From: Gloeomargarita sp. SRBZ-1_bins_9
GTDB taxonomy: Bacteria > Cyanobacteriota > Cyanobacteriia > Gloeomargaritales > Gloeomargaritaceae
Assembly (NCBI GenBank): GCA_039794565.1
Contig: JAUQVX010000008.1
Location: 46,044-110,043, forward strand
DNA: 64,000 nt
Reading direction: 5' to 3'
The translations under genes were made by a program, and so were the position numbers. The notes beneath the pieces were generated by a model. It did no database searches. It had not been told where the DNA came from and was given only the letters and a program-made list of their open reading frames with translations. This document shows, piece after piece, positions 45,550 to 53,806 of this stretch (the stretch's first letter is position 1; the number at the start of each line of letters is the position of its first letter).

Positions 45550-46361
45550 CAGCGGGGACACCAGTGGCTCGACCGACCCCCAATTTTGGTGCGCTGGATA
45601 ACCGTACCACAGCGGCGACAAGGCTGCCCTGCTCGCCCATACACCCAGGCCTGATCCAGGTAATGGCCGTTCATCCCCTGCACATGGCGAAAGTGAGCAA
45701 AAGTGGTTCCCCCCAGGGCAATACTGGTCTTCAACACCTGGATCACCCCCTGCCGCAGGCGCGCCACTTGCTCCCGGGAGAGATGACAACAGGGAGTCTG
45801 GGGGCGAATCCCACCGAGAAATAAACCCTCATCGGCGTAAATATTCCCCAACCCCGCAACCCACCTCTGGTCCAAAAGGGCCGTTTTAATCGAGCGGGAG
45901 GTGGACTGGCAGCGGCGAAAGAAAGCCTCCAGGTCCAGGTCCCAGGGTTCTGGCCCCAAACTCTCCAAGCCGGCCACCCCATCGGTCACCTTTTTCCCCG
46001 GCGGCACCCACCACCAGCGACCGAAGGTACGTTGGTCCACAAAACGTAACTCGGTGCCACCGTCAAAAAAAACCCGCGCCCGGGTGTGGGCCGTCAGGGG
46101 TTGCGGATCGGTCAGCCAGAACAGTTGCCCCGTCATGCGCAGGTGGATGACCCAGTGACCACCGTTGGTCAACTCCCCCAACAAATACTTGCCCCGGCGC
46201 CGCCAAACCCGAATCCTCTGGCCCCTCAACCCCTGCTGCAATGCATAGGGCGACCCGACCACACAGTCCGGGCGCAGGAGGACCACATCAGTAATAACCC
46301 GCCCTGGCGTAAGTTGGTCTAACCCCCGGCGGATGATTTCCACTTCCGGCAGTTCCGGCAA
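45540..46361 (-). CDS. mutM: Formamidopyrimidine-DNA glycosylase
   Basis: Fpg removes 8-oxoguanine and nicks the site. 273 residues. The start is a TTG at 46361 so that the catalytic proline is residue 2 (M-PELPEVEIIRRGLDQL). The helix-two-turn-helix region RWVAGLGNIYADEGLF and the zinc finger CRRCGTVIQRTKIGGRSSHWC..C close it. It begins one base after the psaE stop and has no separate ribosome-binding site, so its translation is tied to a photosystem I gene. Confidence 0.94.
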   Translation of the reverse strand: MPELPEVEIIRRGLDQLTPGRVITDVVLLRPDCVVGSPYALQQGLRGQRIRVWRRRGKYLLGELTNGGHWVIHLRMTGQLFWLTDPQPLTAHTRARVFFDGGTELRFVDQRTFGRWWWVPPGKKVTDGVAGLESLGPEPWDLDLEAFFRRCQSTSRSIKTALLDQRWVAGLGNIYADEGLFLGGIRPQTPCCHLSREQVARLRQGVIQVLKTSIALGGTTFAHFRHVQGMNGHYLDQAWVYGRAGQPCRRCGTVIQRTKIGGRSSHWCPRCQD

Positions 46362-46362
46362 G

Positions 46363-46599
46363 CTATTTCCCTTTCTTGGGGGGCGGTTCCACTTCCACCA
46401 GTTCGTCCAGGGCAAAGTTGTTGGTGGCCACCCCGCCCTGCTCACCGCTGTAACCGGTGTAGTTCACCTTGTCAAACCGCACGATAACCGGATATTTGAT
46501 ATTGCCGCCGCTTTGGTCAATCGAGGCCACCGTGCCCACATCCTGATACCAGTAGGACTCCTTGCGCAGAATCCGTACCTTGGAACCCCGTTGGATCAT
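46363..46599 (-). CDS. psaE: Photosystem I subunit IV, PsaE
   Basis: 78 residues. SH3-like stromal subunit that helps dock ferredoxin and flavodoxin. [28 protein letters not shown], the [18 protein letters not shown] strand pair and [12 protein letters not shown] match fully, including the long loop ([12 protein letters not shown]). GGGAGG precedes the ATG by about six bases. mutM follows one base after the stop. Confidence 0.96.
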   Translation of the reverse strand: MIQRGSKVRILRKESYWYQDVGTVASIDQSGGNIKYPVIVRFDKVNYTGYSGEQGGVATNNFALDELVEVEPPPKKGK

Positions 46600-46678
46600 A
46601 CCGTCCTCCCATACACAGGCTGTTTTTTAGCTTAAGGCCACTGCCGCCTCAGTGCCACCTCCCCGGTGCTAAGAATTA

Positions 46679-46930
46679 TTACCAGGTGGGGTCCTGGTAG
46701 AGATAGACCGTCAGGTGAGTCACCCCCGCCGGAATACTGGTCAAGCAAGCCTGGACGGTCTCCAGCCCCGTCGCCGGGGATTCCCAATCCACCAGACAGG
46801 CGTAGCAGGCCCCCATCAGACAGCCCGTGGGAATCATCACCCCCGCCCGGCGCGCCACCCCGAGTAAAGATTCCCCCGCCGTTGCCACCACCGTTACGTC
46901 ATCCGGCAAAAAACGCACCTGGACCGCCAT
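46679..46930 (-). CDS. Small plant-type [2Fe-2S] ferredoxin-like protein
   Basis: 83 residues from the ATG at 46930 (GGGGGC upstream); an ATG at 46954 would add eight residues but has no ribosome-binding site. The VRFLPDDVTVVATAGESLLGVARRAGV beta-grasp start is followed by the cluster Cys pattern GCLMGACYACLVDW and a fourth Cys in VQACLTSIP. It lacks the acidic loop of photosynthetic ferredoxin and resembles the short ferredoxins common in cyanobacteria. Electron partner unknown. Confidence 0.83.
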   Translation of the reverse strand: MAVQVRFLPDDVTVVATAGESLLGVARRAGVMIPTGCLMGACYACLVDWESPATGLETVQACLTSIPAGVTHLTVYLYQDPTW

Positions 46931-47062
46931 GGGGCCCCCATCGGCAATCTCCATTTATTTCATATTGTAGGCAGGTCTTCCCCCAGGCTTTTCAAGACCC
47001 GGGAAGTCCCCTATAGTAGAAGTAGTCCTGGTTGCCCCCTTTTCTGAGGAGTGAATTTAGCC

Positions 47063-47584
47063 ATGAAACGATTACTCATGTTGGCTATAGGTGGCCTGGC
47101 ATTGGGTATAGCAGCACCGGCCCGGGCGGATTTCTTCAGGATTTATCCCAACGGTTATCCCCATTTCACCGCCGGTCCCAATACCTTGCCCCTGCAACGG
47201 CTGTATAACGAGGTCTATTTCGGCAATACGGGCGGGTATTATTACCAATCCTGGTTGGCGGGGCAAACCCAGACCCTGTTTAACCTGCACATCGGGCGGT
47301 TGAAGACCACACCGGGCGGCCCTGAGATTGCGGTGCAGACCGACGCTCGCAACCTATCGGAGTTGAACGTCAATATCATGGACATCCAGGGGCAAATTCC
47401 CGGGCCAACCCTCCGGGTGCAGGATTTCCCCAATCCCTTTACGACCTCATTGTTTGACCTGAATTGCCGGCCTGTAACCCGCCCCGAATGCGCCCGGGAT
47501 GGAGTGTTTTATCCCCCGACTCCTGGGGTGGAAGCGCCGGTTGAACCGTTCAGGCCGCCAGCCCCCATCCGTGGCCGGGGTTAA
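47063..47584 (+). CDS. Exported protein of unknown function
   Basis: 173 residues. Signal peptide MKRLLMLAIGGLALGIAAPA, cut before Asp23 (ARA/DFF). The mature part is rich in aromatic residues and Asn (RIYPNGYPHFTAGPNTLP, NEVYFGNTGGYYYQSW) with a beta-like pattern, two Cys close together (NCRPVTRPEC) and a proline-rich tail (VEAPVEPFRPPAPIRGRG). AGGAG lies ten bases before the ATG. Not recognised. Its stop shares TTAA with the opposing gene. Confidence 0.72.
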   Translation: MKRLLMLAIGGLALGIAAPARADFFRIYPNGYPHFTAGPNTLPLQRLYNEVYFGNTGGYYYQSWLAGQTQTLFNLHIGRLKTTPGGPEIAVQTDARNLSELNVNIMDIQGQIPGPTLRVQDFPNPFTTSLFDLNCRPVTRPECARDGVFYPPTPGVEAPVEPFRPPAPIRGRG

Positions 47585-47850
47585 GGTTCCGCCGATTCAC
47601 TCCTCACATCTCCCCATTTCAGAAAAGCGGCTTCGGGGCCTTCCTCGCGCCGTTTTTTGCTATCCTGCTCAAACCAGGCGATGATCTGGGTGGGGGTCAG
47701 TTGTTCCACCGGCACCTGGTAGTAACGGGCAATGTGCATGAGCAGACGCAGGGAGGAAATGGTCAAACGGGTTAGGAACTTTTCGTGGGAAGAGAGCAAT
47801 GCCGCATCCACCTGGGCCGCCTCCTCCCGGGTCAGGAAGGTTTCGTTCAT
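47581..47850 (-). CDS. Small conserved cyanobacterial protein, unknown function
   Basis: 89 residues, all-helical pattern: NETFLTREEAAQVDAALLSSHEKFLTRLTISSLRLLMHIA, then the acidic-basic QIIAWFEQDSKKRREEGPEAAFLKW. No motifs of known catalysis, signal or membrane segment. The start overlaps the peroxiredoxin stop by ATGA, so the two are co-translated. Confidence 0.75.
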   Translation of the reverse strand: MNETFLTREEAAQVDAALLSSHEKFLTRLTISSLRLLMHIARYYQVPVEQLTPTQIIAWFEQDSKKRREEGPEAAFLKWGDVRSESAEP

Positions 47851-48305
47851 CGGGTCGCCCCTTTGATCGTCGCCAAGGCCTGGTCCACGTGGGCGCGGAA
47901 ATTAAACTGGGAGTCAAACACCAGCCGCACGATGCCCTCCGGGTCAATCACATAGGTCACCCGCCCGGGGATCAAACCCAAGGTGGCCGGTACCCCATAG
48001 GTGCGCCGCAGTTGGTTGCCCGCATCACTCAGCAAAATAAACGGTAGATTGTACTTGCGCTTGAACCGCTGGTGACTGGGGGTATCATCACCACTGACCC
48101 CGATAACCACCGCCCCCGCCGCCCGGAACGCATCGTAACTGTCCCGGAAAGCGCAGGCTTCGGCAGTACAGCCGGGCGTATCGTCCTTGGGATAAAAATA
48201 CAGCACAACCCACTGCCCCCGGAATTGGGAGAGACTGACCATTTGGCCTTCGCTGTCCGGCAGTTGAAAATCCGGAGCCGGCATCCCCGCTTTGACTGGC
48301 GCCAT
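47847..48305 (-). CDS. bcp: Peroxiredoxin Q/BCP
   Basis: 152 residues. Thiol peroxidase for H2O2 and organic peroxides. FYPKDDTPGCTAEACAFRD holds the peroxidatic Cys and, five residues on, the resolving Cys, typical of atypical 2-Cys PrxQ. APDFQLPDSEGQMVSLSQFRGQWVVLYF and VTYVIDPEGIVRLVFDSQFNFRAHVDQAL complete the fold. No signal peptide. Confidence 0.94.
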   Translation of the reverse strand: MAPVKAGMPAPDFQLPDSEGQMVSLSQFRGQWVVLYFYPKDDTPGCTAEACAFRDSYDAFRAAGAVVIGVSGDDTPSHQRFKRKYNLPFILLSDAGNQLRRTYGVPATLGLIPGRVTYVIDPEGIVRLVFDSQFNFRAHVDQALATIKGATR

Positions 48306-48370
48306 GGCAGTGTTAAGAATTATGACCTGCTTTTAGTATAGGCCAGGTCTCTCCCACTTCCCAGGGGCTC

Positions 48371-48703
48371 CTACTGCCAACCCTTTTCCGCCTGGTCCAG
48401 CACGTAGTAGGTCACGTCTTCGATGTCGGTGGGGCTGAGACGGCCCTTGAACGCCGGCATAGCATTTTTCCCATTAGTAACTTGATAAATGATCGCCTGG
48501 GCGTCCAGCATGCCGTATTTCTCCAGGGCGTCCTTCATCAGGGACTTACTTGCCACCACCACGTTCCGCCCCCCGGCGTGACAGGCGGCACAGTTAGCCG
48601 CAAAGACCTTGGCGCCATGGGCCAAATCCGCCGCTTGGGCCGGCATGACCCAGGTCACCAACGCGAAGATACCGGTCAACACCACAGTCCACAAAGCACG
48701 CAT
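48371..48703 (-). CDS. petJ: Cytochrome c6 precursor
   Basis: 110 residues. Soluble lumenal carrier from cytochrome b6f to photosystem I. Signal peptide to about residue 24 ([11 protein letters not shown]), haem site NCAACHAGG, and the axial Met in [12 protein letters not shown]. The tail [13 protein letters not shown] is typical. Divergent from ychF with 146 bases between start codons. In other cyanobacteria petJ is copper-repressed; no operator can be named here. Confidence 0.94.
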   Translation of the reverse strand: MRALWTVVLTGIFALVTWVMPAQAADLAHGAKVFAANCAACHAGGRNVVVASKSLMKDALEKYGMLDAQAIIYQVTNGKNAMPAFKGRLSPTDIEDVTYYVLDQAEKGWQ

Positions 48704-48849
48704 GTTCCCCTCACTTGCCGATAGGATGATTGGGATGATTTGGGCAAAATATCCCTATAGTATCCTACAGAATCTTTTTGCCGCTGTACCACAAACTTTA
48801 GAAGATATTTAGGAATGCTACAATCCCAAGGGCATGGGAGAGGACGGTG

Positions 48850-49941
48850 ATGCTTAAAGCTGGAATTGTCGGGTTACCGAATGTGGGTAAGTCCACCCTG
48901 TTCAATGCCCTGGTGGAAAACGCCAAGGCGGAGGCCCAGAATTACCCGTTTTGCACCATTGAGCCGAACCGGGGGGTGGTGAACGTTCCGGATGAACGCC
49001 TGGAGGTCCTGGCCAAACTTTCCCGTTCCCGCCAGATCGTCCCCACCCAGATTGAGTTTGTGGACATTGCCGGGTTGGTGGAGGGGGCCAGTCGGGGGGA
49101 GGGGCGGGGTAACCAGTTTCTCTCCCACATCCGCCAAGTGGACGCCATTGTGCAGGTGGTGCGCTGCTTTGATGACCCGGAGATTGTCCATGTTTGCGGA
49201 TCGGTGGACCCGGTGCGGGACATTCAAGTGATTAATTTGGAACTGGCCCTGGCGGATTGGGAACAGGTGGAGCGACGGCGAGAAAAGCTCAAGAAACTGG
49301 CCCGCACCCAGAAGGAGGCCCAGGCGGAGGTGGCCCTGCTGGAGGAGGTGGCGGCGGCTTTGAATGAGGGAAAACTGGTGCGGCAACTGCCCCTGAACCA
49401 GGAACAGCAGGCCATGCTGCGGCCTTTGGGGTTGCTCACCGCCAAACCCATGATTTACGCCGTGAATGTCAGCGAGGTGGATTTGGCGACGGGCAATGCC
49501 TGGACCCAGCAGGTGGAAGTCCTGGCGCAGCAGGAGCAGACCAAGGTGGTACGGGTGTCGGCCCGGGTGGAGGCGGAGTTGACAGAATTGCCCCCAGACG
49601 AACGGGCAGCCTACCTGGCCAGCTTGGGAGTGCAAGAGGGGGGGTTGAAGTCCCTGATCCGGGCCACCTATGAATTGTTGGGCCTGCGTACGTTCCTGAC
49701 GACGGGGGAAACGGAAACCCGCGCCTGGACCATCAAGGCCGGAACGTTGGCTCCCCAGGCTGCCGGGGTGATTCACTCGGATTTTGAGCGGGGGTTCATC
49801 CGGGCGGAAACCATTAGTTACGAGGATTTGGTGCGGGCGGGTTCCCTGGCGGCGGCCCGGGAAAAGGGGCTGATCCGCAGCGAGGGCAAGGACTACGAGG
49901 TGCAGGAGGGGGATGTGATCGTTTTTCGGTTTAACGTCTAG
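48850..49941 (+). CDS. ychF: Ribosome-binding ATPase YchF
   Basis: 363 residues. Obg-type P-loop protein that prefers ATP and binds ribosomes. KAGIVGLPNVGKSTLFNAL (G1), DIAGLVEGASRGEGRGNQFL (G3), YAVNVSE in place of NKxD, consistent with ATP use, coiled coil at 130-185, and C-terminal TGS domain ending GDVIVFRFNV. The ATG at 48850 follows GAGAGGAC; a TACAAT -10 box is at 48819-48824. The stop shares CTAG with the opposing hydantoinase gene. Confidence 0.96.
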   Translation: MLKAGIVGLPNVGKSTLFNALVENAKAEAQNYPFCTIEPNRGVVNVPDERLEVLAKLSRSRQIVPTQIEFVDIAGLVEGASRGEGRGNQFLSHIRQVDAIVQVVRCFDDPEIVHVCGSVDPVRDIQVINLELALADWEQVERRREKLKKLARTQKEAQAEVALLEEVAAALNEGKLVRQLPLNQEQQAMLRPLGLLTAKPMIYAVNVSEVDLATGNAWTQQVEVLAQQEQTKVVRVSARVEAELTELPPDERAAYLASLGVQEGGLKSLIRATYELLGLRTFLTTGETETRAWTIKAGTLAPQAAGVIHSDFERGFIRAETISYEDLVRAGSLAAAREKGLIRSEGKDYEVQEGDVIVFRFNV

Positions 49942-52031
49942 CGCCGCACCCCTAACAGGGCTAAGGCCGGTTGGTCGGGGGGGTCGTGGGCCAGTTCCCC
50001 GGCAAGAAAGGCCAGCGCTTGGTCGGGGGTCAGGAGTCCGGAGCAATCCACCAGCCGATCCGGCAGCACCACCCACAGGGCTGGGTAGAGTTCACCGCCA
50101 TCGCCGTAGGTTTTGTGGGCCTGTAGCCATGCGGTCAGGTTGGAGCCCAGGGCGGCAACGGTGCTCTGGTTAACGACTGCTCGCTGCAGGGAGAGGTGCA
50201 CCACACCGTTTTGGCGCAGGACTGCCAGGGGCCGGTTAGGGGAACGCCCGGTTTTTTGGTAGAGGCAGTAGTCCCCCAGCTCGGCGACGGATTGCACTTG
50301 CCCAGGTGGGCAGCCGAGGACCCGAGCGGCCACTGCAACCCGTTCCTGGGGGTTCAGTTTCTGACCAAGGGATGTTGTCTGTAGCTCTAGCGCTCCGGTG
50401 GCCGTTGCCGTGACTTTTTGCCGCCGTCGGTCAACTTCTAGCCGTACTTGCACCGTCGCCGGATGGGCGCCCATGCGGATCACCGCCTGTACCACCCCCT
50501 GGCGTAGTTGCTGGATGTCCGCCGGCGTGGGGTCCACGACACTGCGCTCAATGGTTTCTTGAATCAGCCCCAGGGCCACGCCAATGGCGGCGATCACTTC
50601 CGCATCGGGCGCCAACCAGCACCGCAGACCCATGCGTTGGGCGACATGGGGGACCAGGGCTGCTGCACCGCCACCCCCGCCGATCAAAACCACTGTGCGC
50701 CGGTCTAATTCGTACTCGACGAGTAATCGCTCAATTACCCGTTGGATTTTGCGGCTGGCGATCTGTAAAACCCGTTCCGCCAGGGCTGAGGGTGTGGTTC
50801 CCAAATCGGCGGCCAACCAGGACACCAGGGTTTTGGCGTAGGGGGACGGGGCCTCTCGTCCTTCAAGCACCATCGCCGCATCAGTGGGGGTAAAGGTCCA
50901 GGTGAGTTGGTCCCGGTCGGCAATCGCCAGGTAATGCTGGGGGGAAAAGGTCCGTCGCCGAAGCTGATCCGGCTGGGGAGGGGTGTCTGTAAAGCTGATG
51001 TATTGCAAACCGGCGATATGGGCGCTGCGGGGACCCACATCCACTACCTGTTGACGGCGCAGGCGGGGCACCGACCCCCCAGCAATACCCACCGTGCGAA
51101 TGTCCAGGGAGCGCAGATAGAGACGTTTGCCGGCAATCTCGGCGGTTTTGACCTGGGGACGACCTTGGACAATCACGGAAATATCAGTGCTGGTGCCCCC
51201 CACATCCAGGAACACCCCGTCGGCGATACGGGCATAGCTCAAGGCGGCGGCTACCCCCGCAGCTGGGCCGGAAAGGATGGTCAAAATTGGGCGCTGGCGC
51301 ATCTCCTCCAGACTCATGATCCCCCCATCGCTGCGCATGACCATCACCGGTGCCGTAATGCCCGCGGCCCGTACGGCTTGTTCGGTGGCCTGGGCGGTCG
51401 CCAGCATCCGGGGCAGCAGGGCGGCGTTGATCACCGCTGTCCGGGTGCGCAGGCGTAAACCGTAGAGCTGGGAGAGTTCACAGCCGGCAGTTGCCAGGTA
51501 ACCCCGCTGCCGCAGCCAGGTCACCACCTGCCGCTCGGGTTCCGGGTCATCCACGGCAAAGGCGCTGCTGACGGCAAAAACCTCTGCCCCTTGGGCCTGT
51601 AGGCGGGCCACCAGCTGTTCGAGGGCAGACCAGGGGATACCTTCATCGGTGCATAGCCAACCGTGGCGGGTCGGTAGGAATTGCCCGGGTGCCAGCTCCA
51701 CGTCCTGGATGCGGGTTTGGCTTCGGGTCACCCAGCCTAGCCAGCGATTGCTTAGGGCAATGATGCCCACAGTGGCGACATCCCCCTCCAGCAGGGCGTT
51801 GGTGGCCTGGGTGGTGCTGTGGGCAATGAGTTGAATTTGGTCGGGTGCAAGACCTGTGGTCTGGAGCAACGCCTGTAGAGCCTGCACAACGCCGGCTGCC
51901 ACGCCGATGTCCGCCCGGTGGGTGGTTGGGACGCGCACTTTGCCCAGGAGACGATGGGTTTGGGTGTCCACGGCGACGGCGTGGGTAAAGGTACCTCCTA
52001 CATCAATGCCGATTTTGACGCCCGTGGTCAT
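49938..52031 (-). CDS. Hydantoinase/oxoprolinase A-type protein
   Basis: 697 residues. VKIGIDVGGTFTHAVAVD is the ATPase-fold start; IGIALSNRWLG-like and SDGGIMSLEEMRQRPILTILSGPAAGVAAAL, GVFLDVGGTSTDISVIVQGRPQ follow, as in HyuA/5-oxoprolinase subunit A. These ATP-dependent enzymes open hydantoin or 5-oxoproline rings and normally pair with a HyuB subunit, which is not adjacent. The ATG at 52031 (GGGATGGGG upstream) is preferred to 52046. Substrate unknown. Confidence 0.88.
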   Translation of the reverse strand: MTTGVKIGIDVGGTFTHAVAVDTQTHRLLGKVRVPTTHRADIGVAAGVVQALQALLQTTGLAPDQIQLIAHSTTQATNALLEGDVATVGIIALSNRWLGWVTRSQTRIQDVELAPGQFLPTRHGWLCTDEGIPWSALEQLVARLQAQGAEVFAVSSAFAVDDPEPERQVVTWLRQRGYLATAGCELSQLYGLRLRTRTAVINAALLPRMLATAQATEQAVRAAGITAPVMVMRSDGGIMSLEEMRQRPILTILSGPAAGVAAALSYARIADGVFLDVGGTSTDISVIVQGRPQVKTAEIAGKRLYLRSLDIRTVGIAGGSVPRLRRQQVVDVGPRSAHIAGLQYISFTDTPPQPDQLRRRTFSPQHYLAIADRDQLTWTFTPTDAAMVLEGREAPSPYAKTLVSWLAADLGTTPSALAERVLQIASRKIQRVIERLLVEYELDRRTVVLIGGGGGAAALVPHVAQRMGLRCWLAPDAEVIAAIGVALGLIQETIERSVVDPTPADIQQLRQGVVQAVIRMGAHPATVQVRLEVDRRRQKVTATATGALELQTTSLGQKLNPQERVAVAARVLGCPPGQVQSVAELGDYCLYQKTGRSPNRPLAVLRQNGVVHLSLQRAVVNQSTVAALGSNLTAWLQAHKTYGDGGELYPALWVVLPDRLVDCSGLLTPDQALAFLAGELAHDPPDQPALALLGVRR

Positions 52032-52087
52032 GCCCCATCCCAGCAAACCGGCTTACAATGATGGTATCGGGAAAGGTAGCCAATTCC

Positions 52088-52468
52088 ATGGGCAAATGGA
52101 CAGCCCAAAGAATTGATATTGAGCGGGTGTATCCTTGTCCCTGTTGTCGCCGGGCTGGTCGTCTACGCCGGATTACCTTGACCGAGGCCTTTGGCTGCGA
52201 CCGGTGCCAACAGATTTTTGTGCTCAAGGAGGAGGAACAGGTTTTGGAACAACTGGGTAGTACCTATCCGGCGCAGCGGGCCTGGTATTGGGATGGGCAA
52301 TCCTGGCAGCGCCTGTACCACGTCTGGGGCCGCATGACGCCCTTGAGTGGTTTTTCCCTGGTGTTGTTGCGGTTGCCGCTGCTGTTTTTGCTGTTTCTGT
52401 TGGTGGTGTTTCTGCTGGCGATTTTTGGCTTTATTCAACTAGTGGCCACCTGGGTGAATGGGCGCTAG
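52088..52468 (+). CDS. Zinc-ribbon membrane protein, unknown function
   Basis: 126 residues. Two Cys pairs (YPCPCCRRAG and FGCDRCQQI, residues about 17-42) form a zinc ribbon; a hydrophobic segment near the C-terminus (LPLLFLLFLLVVFLLAIFGFIQL) is one long or two short membrane helices. The ATG at 52088 is chosen because a TACAAT -10 box at 52054-52059 would place the transcript start beyond the upstream ATGs at 52058 and 52061. proA follows 42 bases later. Confidence 0.72.
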   Translation: MGKWTAQRIDIERVYPCPCCRRAGRLRRITLTEAFGCDRCQQIFVLKEEEQVLEQLGSTYPAQRAWYWDGQSWQRLYHVWGRMTPLSGFSLVLLRLPLLFLLFLLVVFLLAIFGFIQLVATWVNGR

Positions 52469-52510
52469 GGCCATTGCTACAATAACCCCAAATACCGGGA
52501 GAGACGACCG

Positions 52511-53806
52511 ATGGTAAGCGCAGAGATATTAGCAGTGGCGCGGCAGGCCCGGCAGGCGGCGCAACGGTTGGTGACTCTGGATACGGCGGCGAAAAATCAA
52601 GCCCTGGCGGCTATGGTGCAGGCACTGACGGCTCACCAGGGGGAGATTCTCCAGGCCAACCAGGCGGATATGGAACGCTCCCAGCAGGCGGGATTGCCGG
52701 CAGCCCTGTTGCAACGGCTGAAACTCTCGGCGGATAAGTTGGCCAGTAACATTCGGGGGGTGGAGGATGTCATGCACCTGCCGGACCCGGTGGGCCAGCG
52801 GCAATTGCACCGGGAGTTGGATGCGGGGTTAGTCCTGGAGCGGGTGACCTGTCCGCTGGGGGTGCTGGGGGTGGTGTTTGAGGCCCGGCCTGAGGCGGTG
52901 ATTCAGATTGCGGCGCTGGCTATTAAGTCGGGCAACGCGGTGATTCTCAAGGGGGGGCAGGAGGCCACCGAGTCGTGTCAGGTGCTGGTGCGGGCTATTC
53001 AGGAGGGACTACAACGGACCCAGGTGCCCTCGACGGCGGTGCAGTTGCTCACCACCCGGGCGGAAATCCAACAACTCCTGGAACTGGATGAATATGTGGA
53101 TTTGTTGATCCCCCGGGGGTCGAATGCGTTTGTGCGCTATGTCCAGGAGCATTCCCGGATTCCGGTGCTGGGCCATGCGGACGGGATTTGCCATCTATAC
53201 GTGGACCGGCAGGTAGATATTCCCCAGGCGATTGCCATTGCGGTGGACAGCAAAACCCAGTATCCGGCTGCCTGCAACGCCATCGAAACCCTGCTGGTGC
53301 ACAGGGACATTGCGCCGGAGTTTTTACCCCCCTGTGCGGCGGCGCTGGTGGCCAAAGGGGTGAAGCTCCGGGGGGATGAAGCCACCCAAAACATTATCCC
53401 GGTGGCCCCGGCGACGGAGGAGGACTGGCGCACGGAATATCTGGATCTGATCCTGTCGATTCGGGTGGTGGATTCCCTCGAGGCGGCCATTGAGCACATC
53501 AATACCTACGGCTCCGGCCATACAGACGCCATTGCCACGACGGATCTGGAGGCGGCAGCTCAGTTTATGGCCCAGGTGGATTCCGCTGGCGTTTACCACA
53601 ACTGTTCCACCCGTTTTGCCGATGGCTTCCGCTATGGGTTTGGAGCAGAGGTGGGCATCAGCACCCAGCGTTTGCCGCCCCGGGGACCGGTGGGTTTGGA
53701 AGGGCTGGTGACCTACAAGTACCGGTTATGGGGACAGGGACAGGTGGTGGCCACCTACAGCGGTCCCCAGGCAAAACCCTTTACCCACCGGGATTTACCC
53801 CTTTAG
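52511..53806 (+). CDS. proA: Gamma-glutamyl phosphate reductase
   Basis: 431 residues. Second step of proline synthesis. [34 protein letters not shown] (NADPH site), [10 protein letters not shown], and the catalytic Cys in [18 protein letters not shown] near residue 260. HTDAIATTD and [31 protein letters not shown] are typical. The end overlaps the opposing kinase gene by 26 bases. Confidence 0.96.
   Translation: MVSAEILAVARQARQAAQRLVTLDTAAKNQALAAMVQALTAHQGEILQANQADMERSQQAGLPAALLQRLKLSADKLASNIRGVEDVMHLPDPVGQRQLHRELDAGLVLERVTCPLGVLGVVFEARPEAVIQIAALAIKSGNAVILKGGQEATESCQVLVRAIQEGLQRTQVPSTAVQLLTTRAEIQQLLELDEYVDLLIPRGSNAFVRYVQEHSRIPVLGHADGICHLYVDRQVDIPQAIAIAVDSKTQYPAACNAIETLLVHRDIAPEFLPPCAAALVAKGVKLRGDEATQNIIPVAPATEEDWRTEYLDLILSIRVVDSLEAAIEHINTYGSGHTDAIATTDLEAAAQFMAQVDSAGVYHNCSTRFADGFRYGFGAEVGISTQRLPPRGPVGLEGLVTYKYRLWGQGQVVATYSGPQAKPFTHRDLPL

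Noticed and set aside
46600..46678. HLR1 site upstream of psaE
   Set aside because: No pair of (G/T)TTACA repeats with the right spacing is present; only AT-rich stretches.
48874..50076. Minus-strand open frame of 400 codons
   Set aside because: Antisense to ychF, whose motifs are complete. The predicted protein has no recognisable features.
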